Below are positions 11,607 through 22,741 of a stretch of 64,000 bases of DNA, in pieces. A model generated the notes under the pieces. It saw only the letters and a program-made list of their open reading frames with translations, ran no database searches and was not told where the DNA came from. The stretch is from Pseudisothecium myosuroides (lineage: Eukaryota; Streptophyta; Bryopsida; Hypnales; Lembophyllaceae). Positions within the stretch are counted from its first letter, which is position 1. Every line of letters starts with the position of its first letter. Location of the stretch: assembly GCA_951799445.1 (NCBI GenBank), contig OX637296.1, forward strand, positions 496,001-560,000, in the 5' to 3' direction. A program made the position numbers and the translations under genes.

Positions 11607-12803
11607 ATGACGTTGAGTGAGAGTGGACTTGCTGGTGGACGGGAGACCCTCGATGATGGGGTGATTGATTCGTGGGTTTGGGAATACCTGCTAGGTCATG
11701 CATCTGGGCAGAAGATTGTTAGAAGTCTTGTGGGGGCCTTCGAGAATGGATTCCCGCTATCGGTGGTTCGCTTGGTTCAGATGCAGTATGTCCGAGACCT
11801 GAATGAATTATACGAGGATGAGGGTCGTTTGATAGATTTGGTGTTGACCCTCCGTTGTCTGGATTCGTTTGAAGACTCTCTTGTGGAGAGCTCGTCGGAG
11901 AATGAACAACGGTGGCATTGGGGCCCCGGTTTGGACCAGCAGTCCTTGGAGGCTGGTGCACTCAAGCTGCCAATTCAACTTCTGAGGAAATCGCTTGAGG
12001 GGTTGAGAGGCGAAGAGGAGGATGACCGTAATGTTCAGCGTGCAATACGGAGGCTATTGAAGAACTTCACGGAGCGCGTATGGCCCCAGTTTGGAGCCTT
12101 GGCTTTGCCTCGAATTGCTGCAGATGCGGTGACTTGGAGGACCCAAGGGTCGTTGGTTGTGGCACCAGGTTCTGGAGAGAAGAGGTGGCCGCGGAGAGAG
12201 AAGTTAAAAGGTTCTCTTGAAGAACTCCGACTCCGGTATGCCACATTACAAAAGCAGGTGGGCGTGGAAATAGAAGCACTTCGAGCACGTTCCAAGCAAC
12301 ACCAGAGTCCACAAGAATCTTCCGCGATGGCCGACAGAGTCATGGACATGGCTATGACTAAATCACGCGTTAGGTCGACCCAAGACTTCACCTCAAGGTC
12401 TGATTTTGGGCGGTCCAGCAGCTCCCCGGCATTTGTGCGGTCCATGAAGCGCTCTCTCAACTACGATTCCGATTTCAAAGACCAGCCCGCCTCGGGGAAA
12501 AATGCTTTTGCCCTGCGAACACCGAAATTGGAAATGTCGCACCTCCGGCCTCCTCCTCAACCAGCGACTACTGCACCCCTTGCCACTGACAATGACGTTG
12601 TTGTTAAACGTCTCAACCAAAAGTTTACAAGGGAGGAGGATGCGGTCATTGAAGCAGGCTATCAGAAACATGGGAAACACTGGAAGACGATACTTGTGGA
12701 GAATCCTGATGTTCTCCGAGGACGAACTGATGTCAACTTGAAGGACAGGTGGCGGACTATTCAAAGAAATTTGCAGAAACAAGCCCAACAGAGTGCTCAG
12801 TGA
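11607..12803 (+). CDS. Telobox Myb protein with N-terminal TRFH-like helical domain
   Basis: An intact single-exon ORF of 398 residues. The first ATG is at 11607; the frame is open further upstream but has no earlier ATG. Residues about 340-390 form a single Myb/SANT repeat: FTREEDAVIEAGYQKHGKHW, then the helix-3 signature VNLKDRWRT. That signature is the telobox of telomere-repeat-binding proteins (consensus V-D/N-L-K-D-K/R-W-R), so binding to TTTAGGG-type DNA is expected. Residues about 15-220 are predicted mostly helical and are shared with the paralogues at 7501 and 36753. Their position and helix pattern (SWVWEYLL, then MQYVRDLNELYEDEGRLIDL) recall the TRFH dimerisation domain of animal and fungal TRF proteins, but this is inference from pattern only. 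The middle is Ser-rich and probably disordered. A nuclear location is likely. It is the only undamaged copy of three in the window. Confidence 0.8.
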   Translation: MTLSESGLAGGRETLDDGVIDSWVWEYLLGHASGQKIVRSLVGAFENGFPLSVVRLVQMQYVRDLNELYEDEGRLIDLVLTLRCLDSFEDSLVESSSENEQRWHWGPGLDQQSLEAGALKLPIQLLRKSLEGLRGEEEDDRNVQRAIRRLLKNFTERVWPQFGALALPRIAADAVTWRTQGSLVVAPGSGEKRWPRREKLKGSLEELRLRYATLQKQVGVEIEALRARSKQHQSPQESSAMADRVMDMAMTKSRVRSTQDFTSRSDFGRSSSSPAFVRSMKRSLNYDSDFKDQPASGKNAFALRTPKLEMSHLRPPPQPATTAPLATDNDVVVKRLNQKFTREEDAVIEAGYQKHGKHWKTILVENPDVLRGRTDVNLKDRWRTIQRNLQKQAQQSAQ

Positions 12804-13325
12804 TGTGCTTCATTTGATTTGCCATTTTGAGGTTGCCAGCGGCAAGTTAGGGTATGATTCTGAGAGTTATGAGAGTTCCGGAAGCTTTTTTCACGTTGTG
12901 TGCGTATTACAGTCATAATTTCATTATACCTTGAATATATCTTGGTCTAGAGTCCCACTACCATTCCTGTTCTTTGAGTCTCTCATACGTTTGTGTATTT
13001 GTTGTTGTTGTTACTATTTGTGCTTCAGTATTGTGTGAGTTGGTTATTTGGTGGTATTGTGGGAACCAGTCAAGATGTGGATGGGTGCTTTTCAGTATGA
13101 CTCACAGTATAAAATTACTGGAAGACGCTAGAAATTCCCGGACTGGGTGAAGGAATTTTGGTATTTATCGAATTGGCGGAGAAACCAAGGCAGAAAAGAG
13201 AGAAGCTTTGTTCTCCATGTGTTTTTGGCCTCAAAGGTGCAAGCAGGTGTATAGGCCGGAGCATCTTGCCGGCCTCGGAAAGGACGCCGTGAGATAAGAG
13301 TAGTAGAATTACTAGTGCAGCAATC
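12804..13325. other. 3' flank, no gene seen
   Basis: Short intergenic stretch with T-rich sequence and a (TTG)n-like run near 13000. No coding signal recognised. Confidence 0.5.
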
Positions 13326-14620
13326 ATGGTGAAGCTCAAAGTGAAGGAGGCAGACCTTATCGACATTGGCAAGAAGCTGGGGAAGTCGGAGGCGAAGGAT
13401 GCACTGGTGGTACGTATTTACGGAAAATCGAATATTGAATGAGTTTTTATAGAACATGTATTTTCAGCTCTGCTTTTCGCTTTCTTCAGGTTTGGCGCGC
13501 ATTTTGGTCCTTTTTTTTGGTAATAAGAGTTTGCCGGTAGTTTTAGGATGGGTCAGAGTATTCTCGAATGGTCCCGTTTAACAATAGGTTGAAATAAGGA
13601 CACCAGGTACTCTCCCTTTCCCTATGCTAGCTCACTGAACGAAACATTGTGACAAATATGGAACAATTTTTTAGGGTTAGGATTTTGTGGAGGTTATCCT
13701 TCACCATTTCATGGTATATCATTGTGTTTTCCTCTGAATATTGTTATGCAAATGGATAGATTTCACTTGATTGTCTTCTTTGGTTTTCTTGTTCAGTTGT
13801 GCAAGCAGTCGTGCTTGTTTCTTGTTTTCATGGTCATGCCTTCTTTGGGCAATGTCTCCTTCTTAAAAGAGGTCACAGAGCTCTTGTCAAATCAGCCAAT
13901 ATATATTTTCACATAAGGAGGGCATGTTTGGACTGCCTCCAGAAGCTCTCGGTCGTCAATTTGATGTACTTTCTCTACTAGTCATGCACGTAGGTTATCG
14001 CGTTGGTGCTGACATTGTTATGAAACTTGGTTGCTGGTTACTTCATATTATGGTGATCGTCGTAACAGGTCTAGATGAATCCCACCGTATTTCTTCTTGC
14101 TTGTCAGGATTGTTCATTAAATCATGCTTTGCATGTGCAACAAGCGTCAACTTTGCTTCCAGAGTTGGATCAGTCGCCTCCACAGCACCCACTATGTGAT
14201 GAAGGGTGTTTTGATGCTTTAGTGTTGACATCTTTGTTGAAACACAAGGACAAGGAAATGGGGTAGGTTGTTGCCATTTGCATCAGTGAAATTATGAGGC
14301 CTCCTATAGTGATGACACTTTGAAGGTATTTTTCTTTTTTTCACCTTGTCTACTTTTGCATTATTACTATTACATGACACGTCCCAGTAAGATGCAAAAG
14401 TGGTTGTAATTTAGGAAATCGGTAGGGAATTCTTTCCTTCTTGACAATTCCGTGCATTTTAGCTGTCGTTGGTTTAGAGCTTAGTACCGTTTCTCTTTTG
14501 GTCGATTGTTTTGCAGGAGATATTCAAGCTTATTGTTACCATTTCTAAAGGACTATGGTTCAGGCAATGTTGAGGAGAATTGGATTCTCGATTGAGAGAC
14601 AATGTTCATAGCGAGTTCCG
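13326..14620 (+). pseudogene. PDS5-like: PDS5-type cohesin cofactor, 5' fragment, decayed
   Basis: PDS5 is a HEAT-repeat protein that regulates cohesin on chromatin. Exon 1 (13326-13409) encodes 28 residues with LIDIGKKLGKSEAKDALV and ends at a GTACGT donor, matching the start of plant PDS5. A later exon, near 14107-14325, reads ASTLLPELDQSPP, then LLKHKDKEMG, then VVAICISEIMR and YSDDTLK, in the family order. A TAG at 14264-14266 and a frameshift between SEIMR and YSDDTLK break the frame. The next exon from 14517 (EIFKLIVTIS) is also disrupted after about ten codons. The remaining 1,000 or more residues of PDS5 are absent. Retained introns show that the copy arose by DNA duplication or by decay in place, not by retrotransposition. 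Confidence 0.75.
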
Positions 14621-17340
14621 AACAATTTGGCGCCTTGTCGATTGCTGTCTGGTAGGCCTAATTGCAATGTAGACTGAATGAGCGACAAAACTTTATCGCG
14701 TAAGAGTATGGAAGATGCTGCTCGCGAAGACTGCTTGGATTTTGAAACAGCTGCGCGACTGCTTATCTCCACTTCTCAGAATGAGCGCAAATTAGGGTAA
14801 GGATTGCCGATAAGTTCAAGAATAAGAGCTTTGTAGTGCGTTTTCGTTTCTTGTAAGGTCTTGAAGAACAAACTGATTGCTGAAGTTGCAGCAGCTCAAG
14901 CTTAAGGTCTAGGGTTTAGGAGTCAATTGTTTAGTCACTCGATCATTTAGTTTGATAATAACTGTATACACAACTCTTGCCTATAATTGTCACATGTGAG
15001 TTTCTTTCTTTTTCCTTGTATATGTTCTCTCTGTTTGCAATGTCTAGTGGTCCTGCCCTTGAGATTAAGAGTCTGAAGTGTTCAGTGATTCTTTGCTCTT
15101 TGTAAAGTCTTCATTGCACATGGAATAAAATACGTTACAAATTCAAAGACTGGTTCAAGGTGTGGTATCAACGAGTCTACTGTGGAGTGACATTTGACAA
15201 GTACATTTAGGTTTGGGGATGTCCTTGCTTGTAATCGTCAGAAGTCTTCTTTTAGTATTTGAGTGATTCTAGGTATTTGGGTGAGATTGGTAGAATTTCT
15301 CTTTTAATTGCGTTGATGAGTGTAAGCTTGGATTGAAGTTCCGGGGTATTTCTGTCTATTTTATTTTTTTGTGTACTAGAGCCTAGGCAATGAAGTATGC
15401 TTGCAACTGTTTGCAATTTTTGAAGTCATTTGAGGTTTATGTGTTGCCAGGGTTTGTGTTGAGTAAGAGAATTGGAAGAGTGGTGCTCTACTTTAGGAAT
15501 GAACTCAGATGTAGGACCTCATTCACAAATGACATCCACTCGTTTTTGCAATGTTTGATCCGAGTCTGACATGGTAGTAGTATATGTGTAGGTGATTCCA
15601 GATGTGTTGATGTTATTGACAGCAAATTGGTCGTGGACAAGGAATTATCATTTGGAAGTATGCGGAAAGGATGGGAAACGAGACTGTGACCAGAGTGGGA
15701 GCACTCGGTCCCATGACCAATTTGCGCAATTTGGTCCAAGTCTCTCTGGAAGATGACCGCCTGCTCTCCCAGTAAGTCATTGCAAATCACTCGATAGACC
15801 TCAATGTTCCTAGGTTTTGCATGTCACTAATTACGTTTGCTATTTTAGCAGCGAAATTCTGTCGTTTGTTTCCAAATCCAGTCTCGCGTCATGATGTTGT
15901 CTCAGAGTACTGGGCCCTTCATTGAGATTTCAAATTCCGTTTGATCTTATAATCACATTTACAAAATTCCCTCCAATTGTGGAGCACAATTAGCAAACCC
16001 TAATGGATTATCTTTTCCTTAGCTATGAAGTGTTTGCTTAGAAAGTGGCGATAGGAGAGGGTGAGGACTTGCTGTTACATTAGTCTGGGGTGAGAAATTT
16101 GGCATGATTAGGTTTAAATTTGTGCATTGCGTTCAGTGAACTATTTCCCTATTATGTTGGTTCTGTACAACGCGATATAGTGTACTAGATTCTGTGGGGA
16201 GTCCTACAAGTGCTCTGCTTGAGAATTATAGAATGTGGGACGAATATGGACTCGGAAATTGCAATCAAGGTGCCAGTTATGAAAAATTTGGAGGTGGCAA
16301 AACAGGTTTTAACTGGAAAGTCGTGATCTCCATTGCCATTACTAGAATATTGATCTGCAAACTCCATGACTTAATCTACAGTCAGTAGCACATTGATTAG
16401 GCGTGTAGAATCAAGGGGGTACCAGACTAATAATCCGAGGTGTTATAGAATTGCAGCCAAAGGTCTGTCATTCCTACAACCTCATTATGCCATGGAGGAG
16501 CTGAACAAGGTTGCAAAGGGGAATGGGTCCACGATGATAATGGATCCTGTCTCAAATTTTTTACAAATGTCAAGTACTGATCTAACATTCAATGTTCAAT
16601 CTCCAGGCAATATAGCGTAAGTTCAAGAATACTGATTTTAGAGCGAAAGGTTTACTACTTATTTTTTGAGCGCTCTTTTGGACTACGGAGACCTGGAGAA
16701 GGATACCCAATATACTGTAGGGTGTCTTTCTCCAAGTCTGATGCTTTGAAGACCCTATAGGTGGAAGACCCCAATCTCAACTTGAGTGAGTCTGTAAAGG
16801 ACACGTGAAAATCTCCAGAATTTGAGGGTGTGAGTCAGCTAATTGCACAAATGTGATATATTTTTAGAGCGTTGGATTTTCAGGGAGTTCTGGGTGAGCT
16901 TGGTGACAACTGGTTAGCGTTGCGGCAGCTTCAGTTGTTGTAAGTACTTGAACGCCTCTCATGTAGCTTGTTGGATGATTTTCCAGTTCTTGATGGTGTA
17001 TGTCTCATGAGAATTTTGAAGTCTGAATGGTGAGCTTGTTCAAACAAGAATTTGAGCAACAAGCTCTTCGTGGGCGCAATTTCTTCTTCTTTTGGCAACC
17101 TGACTTCTCTTTCCGCTTTGTGCAGCACAATTCTTGTTAGCAGAAAATAGGACATTCTCATTTTCTACTTGCTATCCCTTCCCAACATGCCACTTAAATG
17201 ACTTATTTAACTCCTAGAGATACCAATAGCCACTTAGGGGTGAATTTGTCTTGAATGCTACTTGATTTTAGAAGTTTTTTTGAATTAATCTGATTATTAT
17301 TTTCATTTCTTGTGTTCTAAGTACTTGCCAATTTTTGTCC
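14621..17340. other. Decayed region with exon-like scraps
   Basis: No complete gene. Two stretches look like old exons: about 15670-15773, ending NLVQVSLEDDRLLSQ before a GTAAGT donor, and about 16460-16618, with GNGSTMIMDPVSNF. I cannot assign either. They may belong to the flanking pseudogenes or to another lost gene. Confidence 0.35.
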
Positions 17341-17349
17341 ACCCCATAG

Positions 17350-18391
17350 GTGACAGGTCTTGGGTAGAGATGCAGCTGGTTGGCCCTATGTTGCATTTGA
17401 CTTGGATCTTGGGAGTATGAAGGTATCCTTGTACTCTAGCATATCACTCTAGATTTGAGAGTACTACAGTTGTAGTTCAATTCTGGATATTAAACTAAAA
17501 TTTGGTACAGCATACTCCTTGTCTTAGAATAAATCCGTGGTACTCCCACAGTTCCCCACAAGAAACCACAGATTTATTTTGAGATAGGGAGTATGTTGTA
17601 TTGGCATTTGGATTCTTTTTACTTGAAGGCCAGAGGAGGTTAATCTGATTTGACGGTGATTGTTCAAGTTCTTTCCTGTAGTATGTTTGTGTCATTAAAA
17701 AACCTTCTGATAACTTTGATTTCTTATCATTTTGTGCAGGCAGCATGGAAGCTGGGTTTCCCAGTGATATATAGATGGCTCTCGACGTGTAGTGCTACAA
17801 ACAGCGTAAATCAAGCAACCTGAAGTGGTTATGGTGATGCACACAAGGCGACAGAAGTCAATGCAGTCAGTAAATTGCCTTTGTCAAGCATTTCCCCGGC
17901 CCATGTATGAGGTTTTTTGGCCCAAATGTAACTCAAATGACCTGCCTCTTTGCAGTTGATATTCTAGTCTTGGGAGGACCAATTAACGCCTGAAGACCAA
18001 AATTTCATGGTTGTAAAATGACCAATTCCATTGATCATATCAAGAAGAATGTAATTTTGATGGAGTTGAATGTTATACCACTAGAATCAGTGAAGAGCAC
18101 GGCAATCGTTGGTCAAAAATTAAATAGACCTATAATTGAATCAAAGAGGGAATTCCTAAGACATGAAAACTACTTAAAAGAACATGATGCCCAATTTCGA
18201 CCTTTAGGGTTTGAATGCTGGTCTTAATTTTCTTAATGTAGTCTTGTAAGCCCATGTAAAGTACTCAAGGGTGGGTTGTATTGTTTATTGCTGTTTTGTA
18301 GGTGCCAATCTACACAGGAGCTCAGGATTTGGATCATCTGTTTGAATTGAAGCAAGCAGGCATCACCGATTGCATACTCAAGAATGCTGAG
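17350..18391 (+). pseudogene. KEA-like: KEA-type K+/H+ antiporter, RCK/TrkA-N region only, decayed
   Basis: Three exon fragments match the cytosolic or stromal NAD-binding (RCK) domain of plant KEA1/2-type potassium efflux antiporters. The first, ending at 17422, reads GWPYVAFDLDLGSMK. The second, from 17740, reads AAWKLGFPVIYR, then shifts frame to VVLQTA, a TAA, and IKQPEVVMVMHT. The third, 18302-18391, is an intact 30-codon exon with VPIYTGAQDLDHLFELKQAG, ITDCILKNAE and a GTAAAG donor. The membrane domain is not found upstream. The nonsense codon and the frameshift mark a pseudogene. The family call rests on remembered KEA motifs (VAFDL, KLGFPV, PIYxxAQDLxHLxELKxAGAT). Confidence 0.75.
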
Positions 18392-18754
18392 GTAAAGGCC
18401 CTAGACAGCAAGGGAATACTCTGGATGAAAATGGTGCTACCCTTGAAAGAGGATTTCAGTATATTTAGACCTATCTTTACTACTGGATTATGTTCCAAAA
18501 GCCTCTATGTAGAAAGGCCATTCTTTGAATTATTATATGAAAACATAGAAATAAACTGTGAGATTCAATAGTTTCACAGTTGATTACCCATGTAGACCAT
18601 TGAATTCCAATGCTGTAGACAATGAAGATTTGTTTACAGAATGAGAATGCTATACAAATTTTTCGGAGGCTATGTAAATTATTGTATGCCATATGAAACA
18701 TTTGACATGTGCACGTACAAATCACCAATGATGACCGTTATGAAACTGCCCAAA

Positions 18755-18960
18755 TCAACATCTGGATCAACAAGTTTTTGTTCTAAATCAGCACTTTTTT
18801 GTTCCTACTCAATCACCGCATTACCACTTTTTTGTTGCAAATCAACATTTTTTTGTTCCAAATCAACAACTGAATCAACACTTTCTTGTTCCGCTTTGTC
18901 CAAGTCAACACGTCCAAATCAACAAAACAAATCAACACTTTTTTGTTAAATTTTTGTTGA
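18755..18960 (+). repeat. Degenerate minisatellite AAATCAACA...TTTTTTGTTCC
   Basis: About eight imperfect units of roughly 20-25 bp pair AAATCAACA with CTTTTTTGTTCC. The last unit is followed by an inverted copy (TTTTTGTTGATTTGG), so the right end can form a hairpin. Confidence 0.7.
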
Positions 18961-19814
18961 TTTGGACATGATTTTTCTAGTAGAAATGGTAAATTTAAAA
19001 GACGTGGTAAATAGTGCTTAAAACACAAGTTTGTGACTTTTAGTATTGTCTTTTAAGGAGCGTCCTAGACACAACATTTCAAGTAAAAATTACTTAAAGG
19101 ACTTGCACTTTAAGTATGCATTTTTTTACTGAATAACGTGCTTAAAACACCCTGTTTCTCTTGCAGTGTGACTACCAACTCTTATGAGGATGGATGGGAT
19201 TCGAAAGATTTGTACAAACTCTTTCTTCCCAAACATTGTTAATGGCAAAAAGTTAGCTTAATTGGACCTAAACCTGGAGTTTGGACATAGAGTTCAGAAG
19301 AAGTGATGTGAAGTGTGCAATGGATGATCCGCATGTCACAATGACGCTTTCTTCAATATGAACTTTCTTCTTGGAAGCTCTCAAGACCACTTTCAAGTTC
19401 CGTTGCTTGGTACTTGTACTAGCACGATAAAGGAAATTTTCGTTGGAGCTCTTGGATCACTTTCCCATTCCAACCTTGTGGTAGAAATTTTTGACCAAGT
19501 CCCCGATCCATGACGTCTTCTGTTCACTAGCTTATTGTAGTCTGATTTTTGGGGAGGCAGTAGATGTCTAGGTTGTGAATTGTCTAAATTTCCTCGATGC
19601 TTATTGTTTTTCCATCATTTGTGATTTGTGATTTCCAATTTTGCTCGATGTGTGCATTTTCCCATTGGTTGAGTGGTTTGAATGGGGTCGTTGCCTGCGG
19701 CTACTTATTGATACTGTTCTGGGTGCAGGATTTGGAGTTTGCGATACTTGGATTTTGCTCATGAGCAGCGCCTTTGGTCTTTGCAAACGATTTGAAGTTA
19801 TTCATTTGGGTTAA
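18961..19814. other. Intergenic, no gene seen
   Basis: Mixed sequence without recognisable exons. The last 100 bp before 19815 are likely the leader of the next gene. Confidence 0.4.
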
Positions 19815-21290
19815 ATGTTTGCTTCCGCGAACCGTGACCGCTCCATTGTGGACGTAGATGCCGCATGTTTTATGATGGATGTCCGTGACTTACCTCGTAT
19901 GTTTGGAGAAATCGTCAGGCCCGCCAACCATAGAGCTCCTATCAGGGATTTAAAGTATTTTCATGAGTGGTTGAGTGTGATTTCAGACCCCGTTGTTGTG
20001 AAGGTGAATGTTGGGGCCACCGCAGAGGGGAGGCAACATGGCAAACGTGTGATTTGTCAAGAGTTGCGGAGGCACCACCGATTGACATTGACTATCAGCG
20101 GCGATTCGCTAGTTCTCTCGAAGAGCCAGGTCAATATTCCTCTACAGGCCATGGTCGATGCTCTCCAAGCTTGTGGACACAAGGAATGTCGAGTGGGGTT
20201 CTATGGAATGAAATGGGCCTACCCAAATGCTCAACTGAGGATCGATCGTTGTGTTGAACTCCATACGGCTCTTCATGGTAGGCTGGCCATTATCAAAAGA
20301 AACAAATTTGACATTGGCACCCGACTGCCGACCGCAACAGTGGATGTCTTCCGCTTCAGTGAGAGACAGGTATTCCCCCATCGAATGTATAGGGAGGGAA
20401 GGGTGCATGACATGTTCAGCATTGAGGGCTTTGGTTCCATTAATTTTACCATGCCTCATCATCCAGTGATAAAAAGCATCAAAATCTATCAGAAAATGAC
20501 CCATGCTGTAATCTCGGAAATACCGAAGACTTGCTTGGATGATATGCCTAGGACCCTGCGAACTTTGCGCATACGGTTGGAACAGTTCAAGACACTGTTG
20601 CAGGATTGGGAACGCTCCGAAGATGATGAACTCAAAGAGAATATACTCGGTACGAGGATCGAAATCACGGTTGTTGGTGTTAGTTCGGTCCAAGAAGCCG
20701 CCAAGATCTGTCTTGACCTCGATCTTCTCACGATTCAGGGCATTGAAAGAATGTTGGGAGGGCCCTTCCAAGTTCGAAACATTTCCATGTATGAGGTCCT
20801 ACATAAAGCTGTGTCAAAGGTTCGTGCATTCGAAGAGCAAGTGCAGGGCAGAAATGAAAACAAGCCGACCATTAGGATGCGGACTGCATTAACAGAAGCG
20901 CGGCAGGCTCTTGGATGGAGTGGCAAGCACATGCCCAAACACCTGGTGGAAGCGAGGAACTGGATTCGACTATCCGCTGTTGCTGATCAAGGAGAAAGGG
21001 AAGTCCCTGATTTTCAATATGATGGCTGGGAGCAGGACATGGAGCATGTACGTCCAGTGATTCAGGACTTCCTCAACAATGCAAATTGGCAAAATCACAG
21101 CAATCAGCAAAATAACCCTGACCCTCATCCCATTTTCCTACAAAAGAAACGTGGGAGTGGGTATTTTAAAGTAAGGGGTGTCTACTTTGATCGTGTAAGT
21201 GGTGCTCGTCATTTTGTCAACAAGCATGGCGTTTATTGGAGGAGATGGGTTCAATCGAAGCTGCCGCCGGTAGATGTGCCTATTCCATAG
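19815..21290 (+). CDS. Intronless 491-residue protein of unknown function
   Basis: A single open frame from the ATG at 19815 to tandem TAG TAG stops (21288-21293). GC content and codon use are richer than in the flanks, and no inner stop occurs, so I take it as real. I recognise no family. Residues 1-330 look globular, with mixed helices and strands (MDVRDLPRMFGEIVRP near the N terminus and LRIDRCVELHTALHGRLAI mid-protein). About 250-345 is charged and helical. About 415-440 is Asn/Gln-rich and probably flexible. The C-terminal 45 residues form a basic aromatic block (GYFKVRGVYFDRVSGARHF) that could bind nucleic acid. No signal peptide or membrane segment is visible. It could be a lineage-specific gene or an old domesticated element. 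Confidence 0.7.
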   Translation: MFASANRDRSIVDVDAACFMMDVRDLPRMFGEIVRPANHRAPIRDLKYFHEWLSVISDPVVVKVNVGATAEGRQHGKRVICQELRRHHRLTLTISGDSLVLSKSQVNIPLQAMVDALQACGHKECRVGFYGMKWAYPNAQLRIDRCVELHTALHGRLAIIKRNKFDIGTRLPTATVDVFRFSERQVFPHRMYREGRVHDMFSIEGFGSINFTMPHHPVIKSIKIYQKMTHAVISEIPKTCLDDMPRTLRTLRIRLEQFKTLLQDWERSEDDELKENILGTRIEITVVGVSSVQEAAKICLDLDLLTIQGIERMLGGPFQVRNISMYEVLHKAVSKVRAFEEQVQGRNENKPTIRMRTALTEARQALGWSGKHMPKHLVEARNWIRLSAVADQGEREVPDFQYDGWEQDMEHVRPVIQDFLNNANWQNHSNQQNNPDPHPIFLQKKRGSGYFKVRGVYFDRVSGARHFVNKHGVYWRRWVQSKLPPVDVPIP

Positions 21291-22397
21291 TAGGTAGTTG
21301 CAAGAGCCCTCAAATAAACCCTCCCTCATCTGAAGAAAACATGGGATGTACTTGCCATATTCACCTAACAAATGATGCATATTTTTTAGATGTGAAGTTC
21401 ATTGCAAGTTCTACTGTCCTGGAGGTTTAAGTTTTGGAATAAAAGGTTGTGGTGTCATGTTGGGTGGCTTTGCAGGTGTAGCTTCTTGAGCCGAACCTAG
21501 GTGGCAAGGTTGGACTCCTTGAATTGTCTTTTTGTCATTGGGTTCTCACGGTAGCCTGGTTGGACACAGAAATTGGAGTGTTGGATTTGCTTTTTGAATA
21601 TGCTCAGTACTTTCAGCCCTTGAGATTTACATGTGACTGTGTGATTGATACATAAAACATTGTTCATTCCCAGTGTAGCCAATTTTCAAGGTGTTTTTCT
21701 TGTGGATGAACACAGAGGCCATCATGTTCAGCTCATATCTGGATGCCATTCAATTTATTAAAATCTTGAGCTGGAGGAATTGATTGAATGCTTTGGTATT
21801 AGTTGGAAGTTGCATGTTGGATCGTCTACATGGGTAATTGCAAGAATGACCGGTACTGGAACATTGTCACAAAAGTTGAAGTCGAGATATAAGTTGTTGT
21901 AACTTTTGAACCATGAGGAGTTTGAAGTTGAAATTTTTGGTGAAGGTAGATACATTCACTGCCATTGTGATGCATAATTTTCAGAAATTTTGAAAAATCA
22001 AATTGTATTTTATGTAGAATTAAAATAATTTGTCACGTTTTCAGTTTCGAAGGTTTTTAGTACTGAGGAGTACCCAAAGTTGAAGATGAAGACTTCAAAT
22101 TTTGGTGGTTTGTTCCCACATGAGGAGGGCACCCCTTTACAAAAGGGCGCCTTAAAATACTTTATTTTGTGGCCTCCACGCTTGTCGAGATAGGGCTCCC
22201 TTGCGCGCCTATTTGTGAGCAATCACGATGGTCTTCATTGCCTAATATAAGTGGAAAGTGATCACCATGAAGTCCATAGAAATGGCCAATTTTTATTTTA
22301 ATTTTTGGAAAGATGGTATATTTACTAGGAATTAAAACGTCAAAGTATCCTTTTTTGGGCAAGAAACTGGACCCTGGAATCGTCAAGTAGTGATGGG
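21291..22397. other. Intergenic, no gene seen
   Basis: 3' flank of the orphan gene followed by A/T-rich sequence up to the left end of the mobile element. No exon recognised. Confidence 0.4.
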
Positions 22398-22425
22398 TAC
22401 TGCTTAGTACTCTACAGTACTAAGA
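22398..22425. repeat. Left end of the element: TACT motifs spaced 10 bp
   Basis: TACT occurs at 22398, 22408 and 22418, two of them within AGTACT palindromes. The block is inverted at 35788-35810. Spacing of one helical turn suggests a multimeric protein binding site, and transposase is the natural candidate. Confidence 0.6.
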
Positions 22426-22741
22426 ACCGGGCCCACTAGTTCTGGCTCACGTCCACGTGGCGGAATGACATATGCATAGCCGCCGCCTCCAATTTGATTG
22501 TGCCTTCATTGATGGCAATTCATGCAAAAAAAAATCATGGACGGCGGTTTCTGAAGTTGCCGAAGGCTGCTACAGGCGGCTTAGGGTTGGCCGGTGCGCC
22601 TCGTTGAATTTGCAAAGAGGAAGATCAGTTGATCGTGTGCCTGTGCGGCCACAAGCACTGTCAGGAAGTACTGATTTCAGAGCGACGTCTAGCAGTTGAG
22701 GCGAGGTGTTCGCTAGAACATCGGTCTCATAGTCATCGCAA

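Noticed and set aside
16393..16620. Stomatin/prohibitin-like fragment
   Set aside because: The resemblance of the GNGSTMIMDP phrase to stomatin C termini is too short, and nothing upstream supports it.
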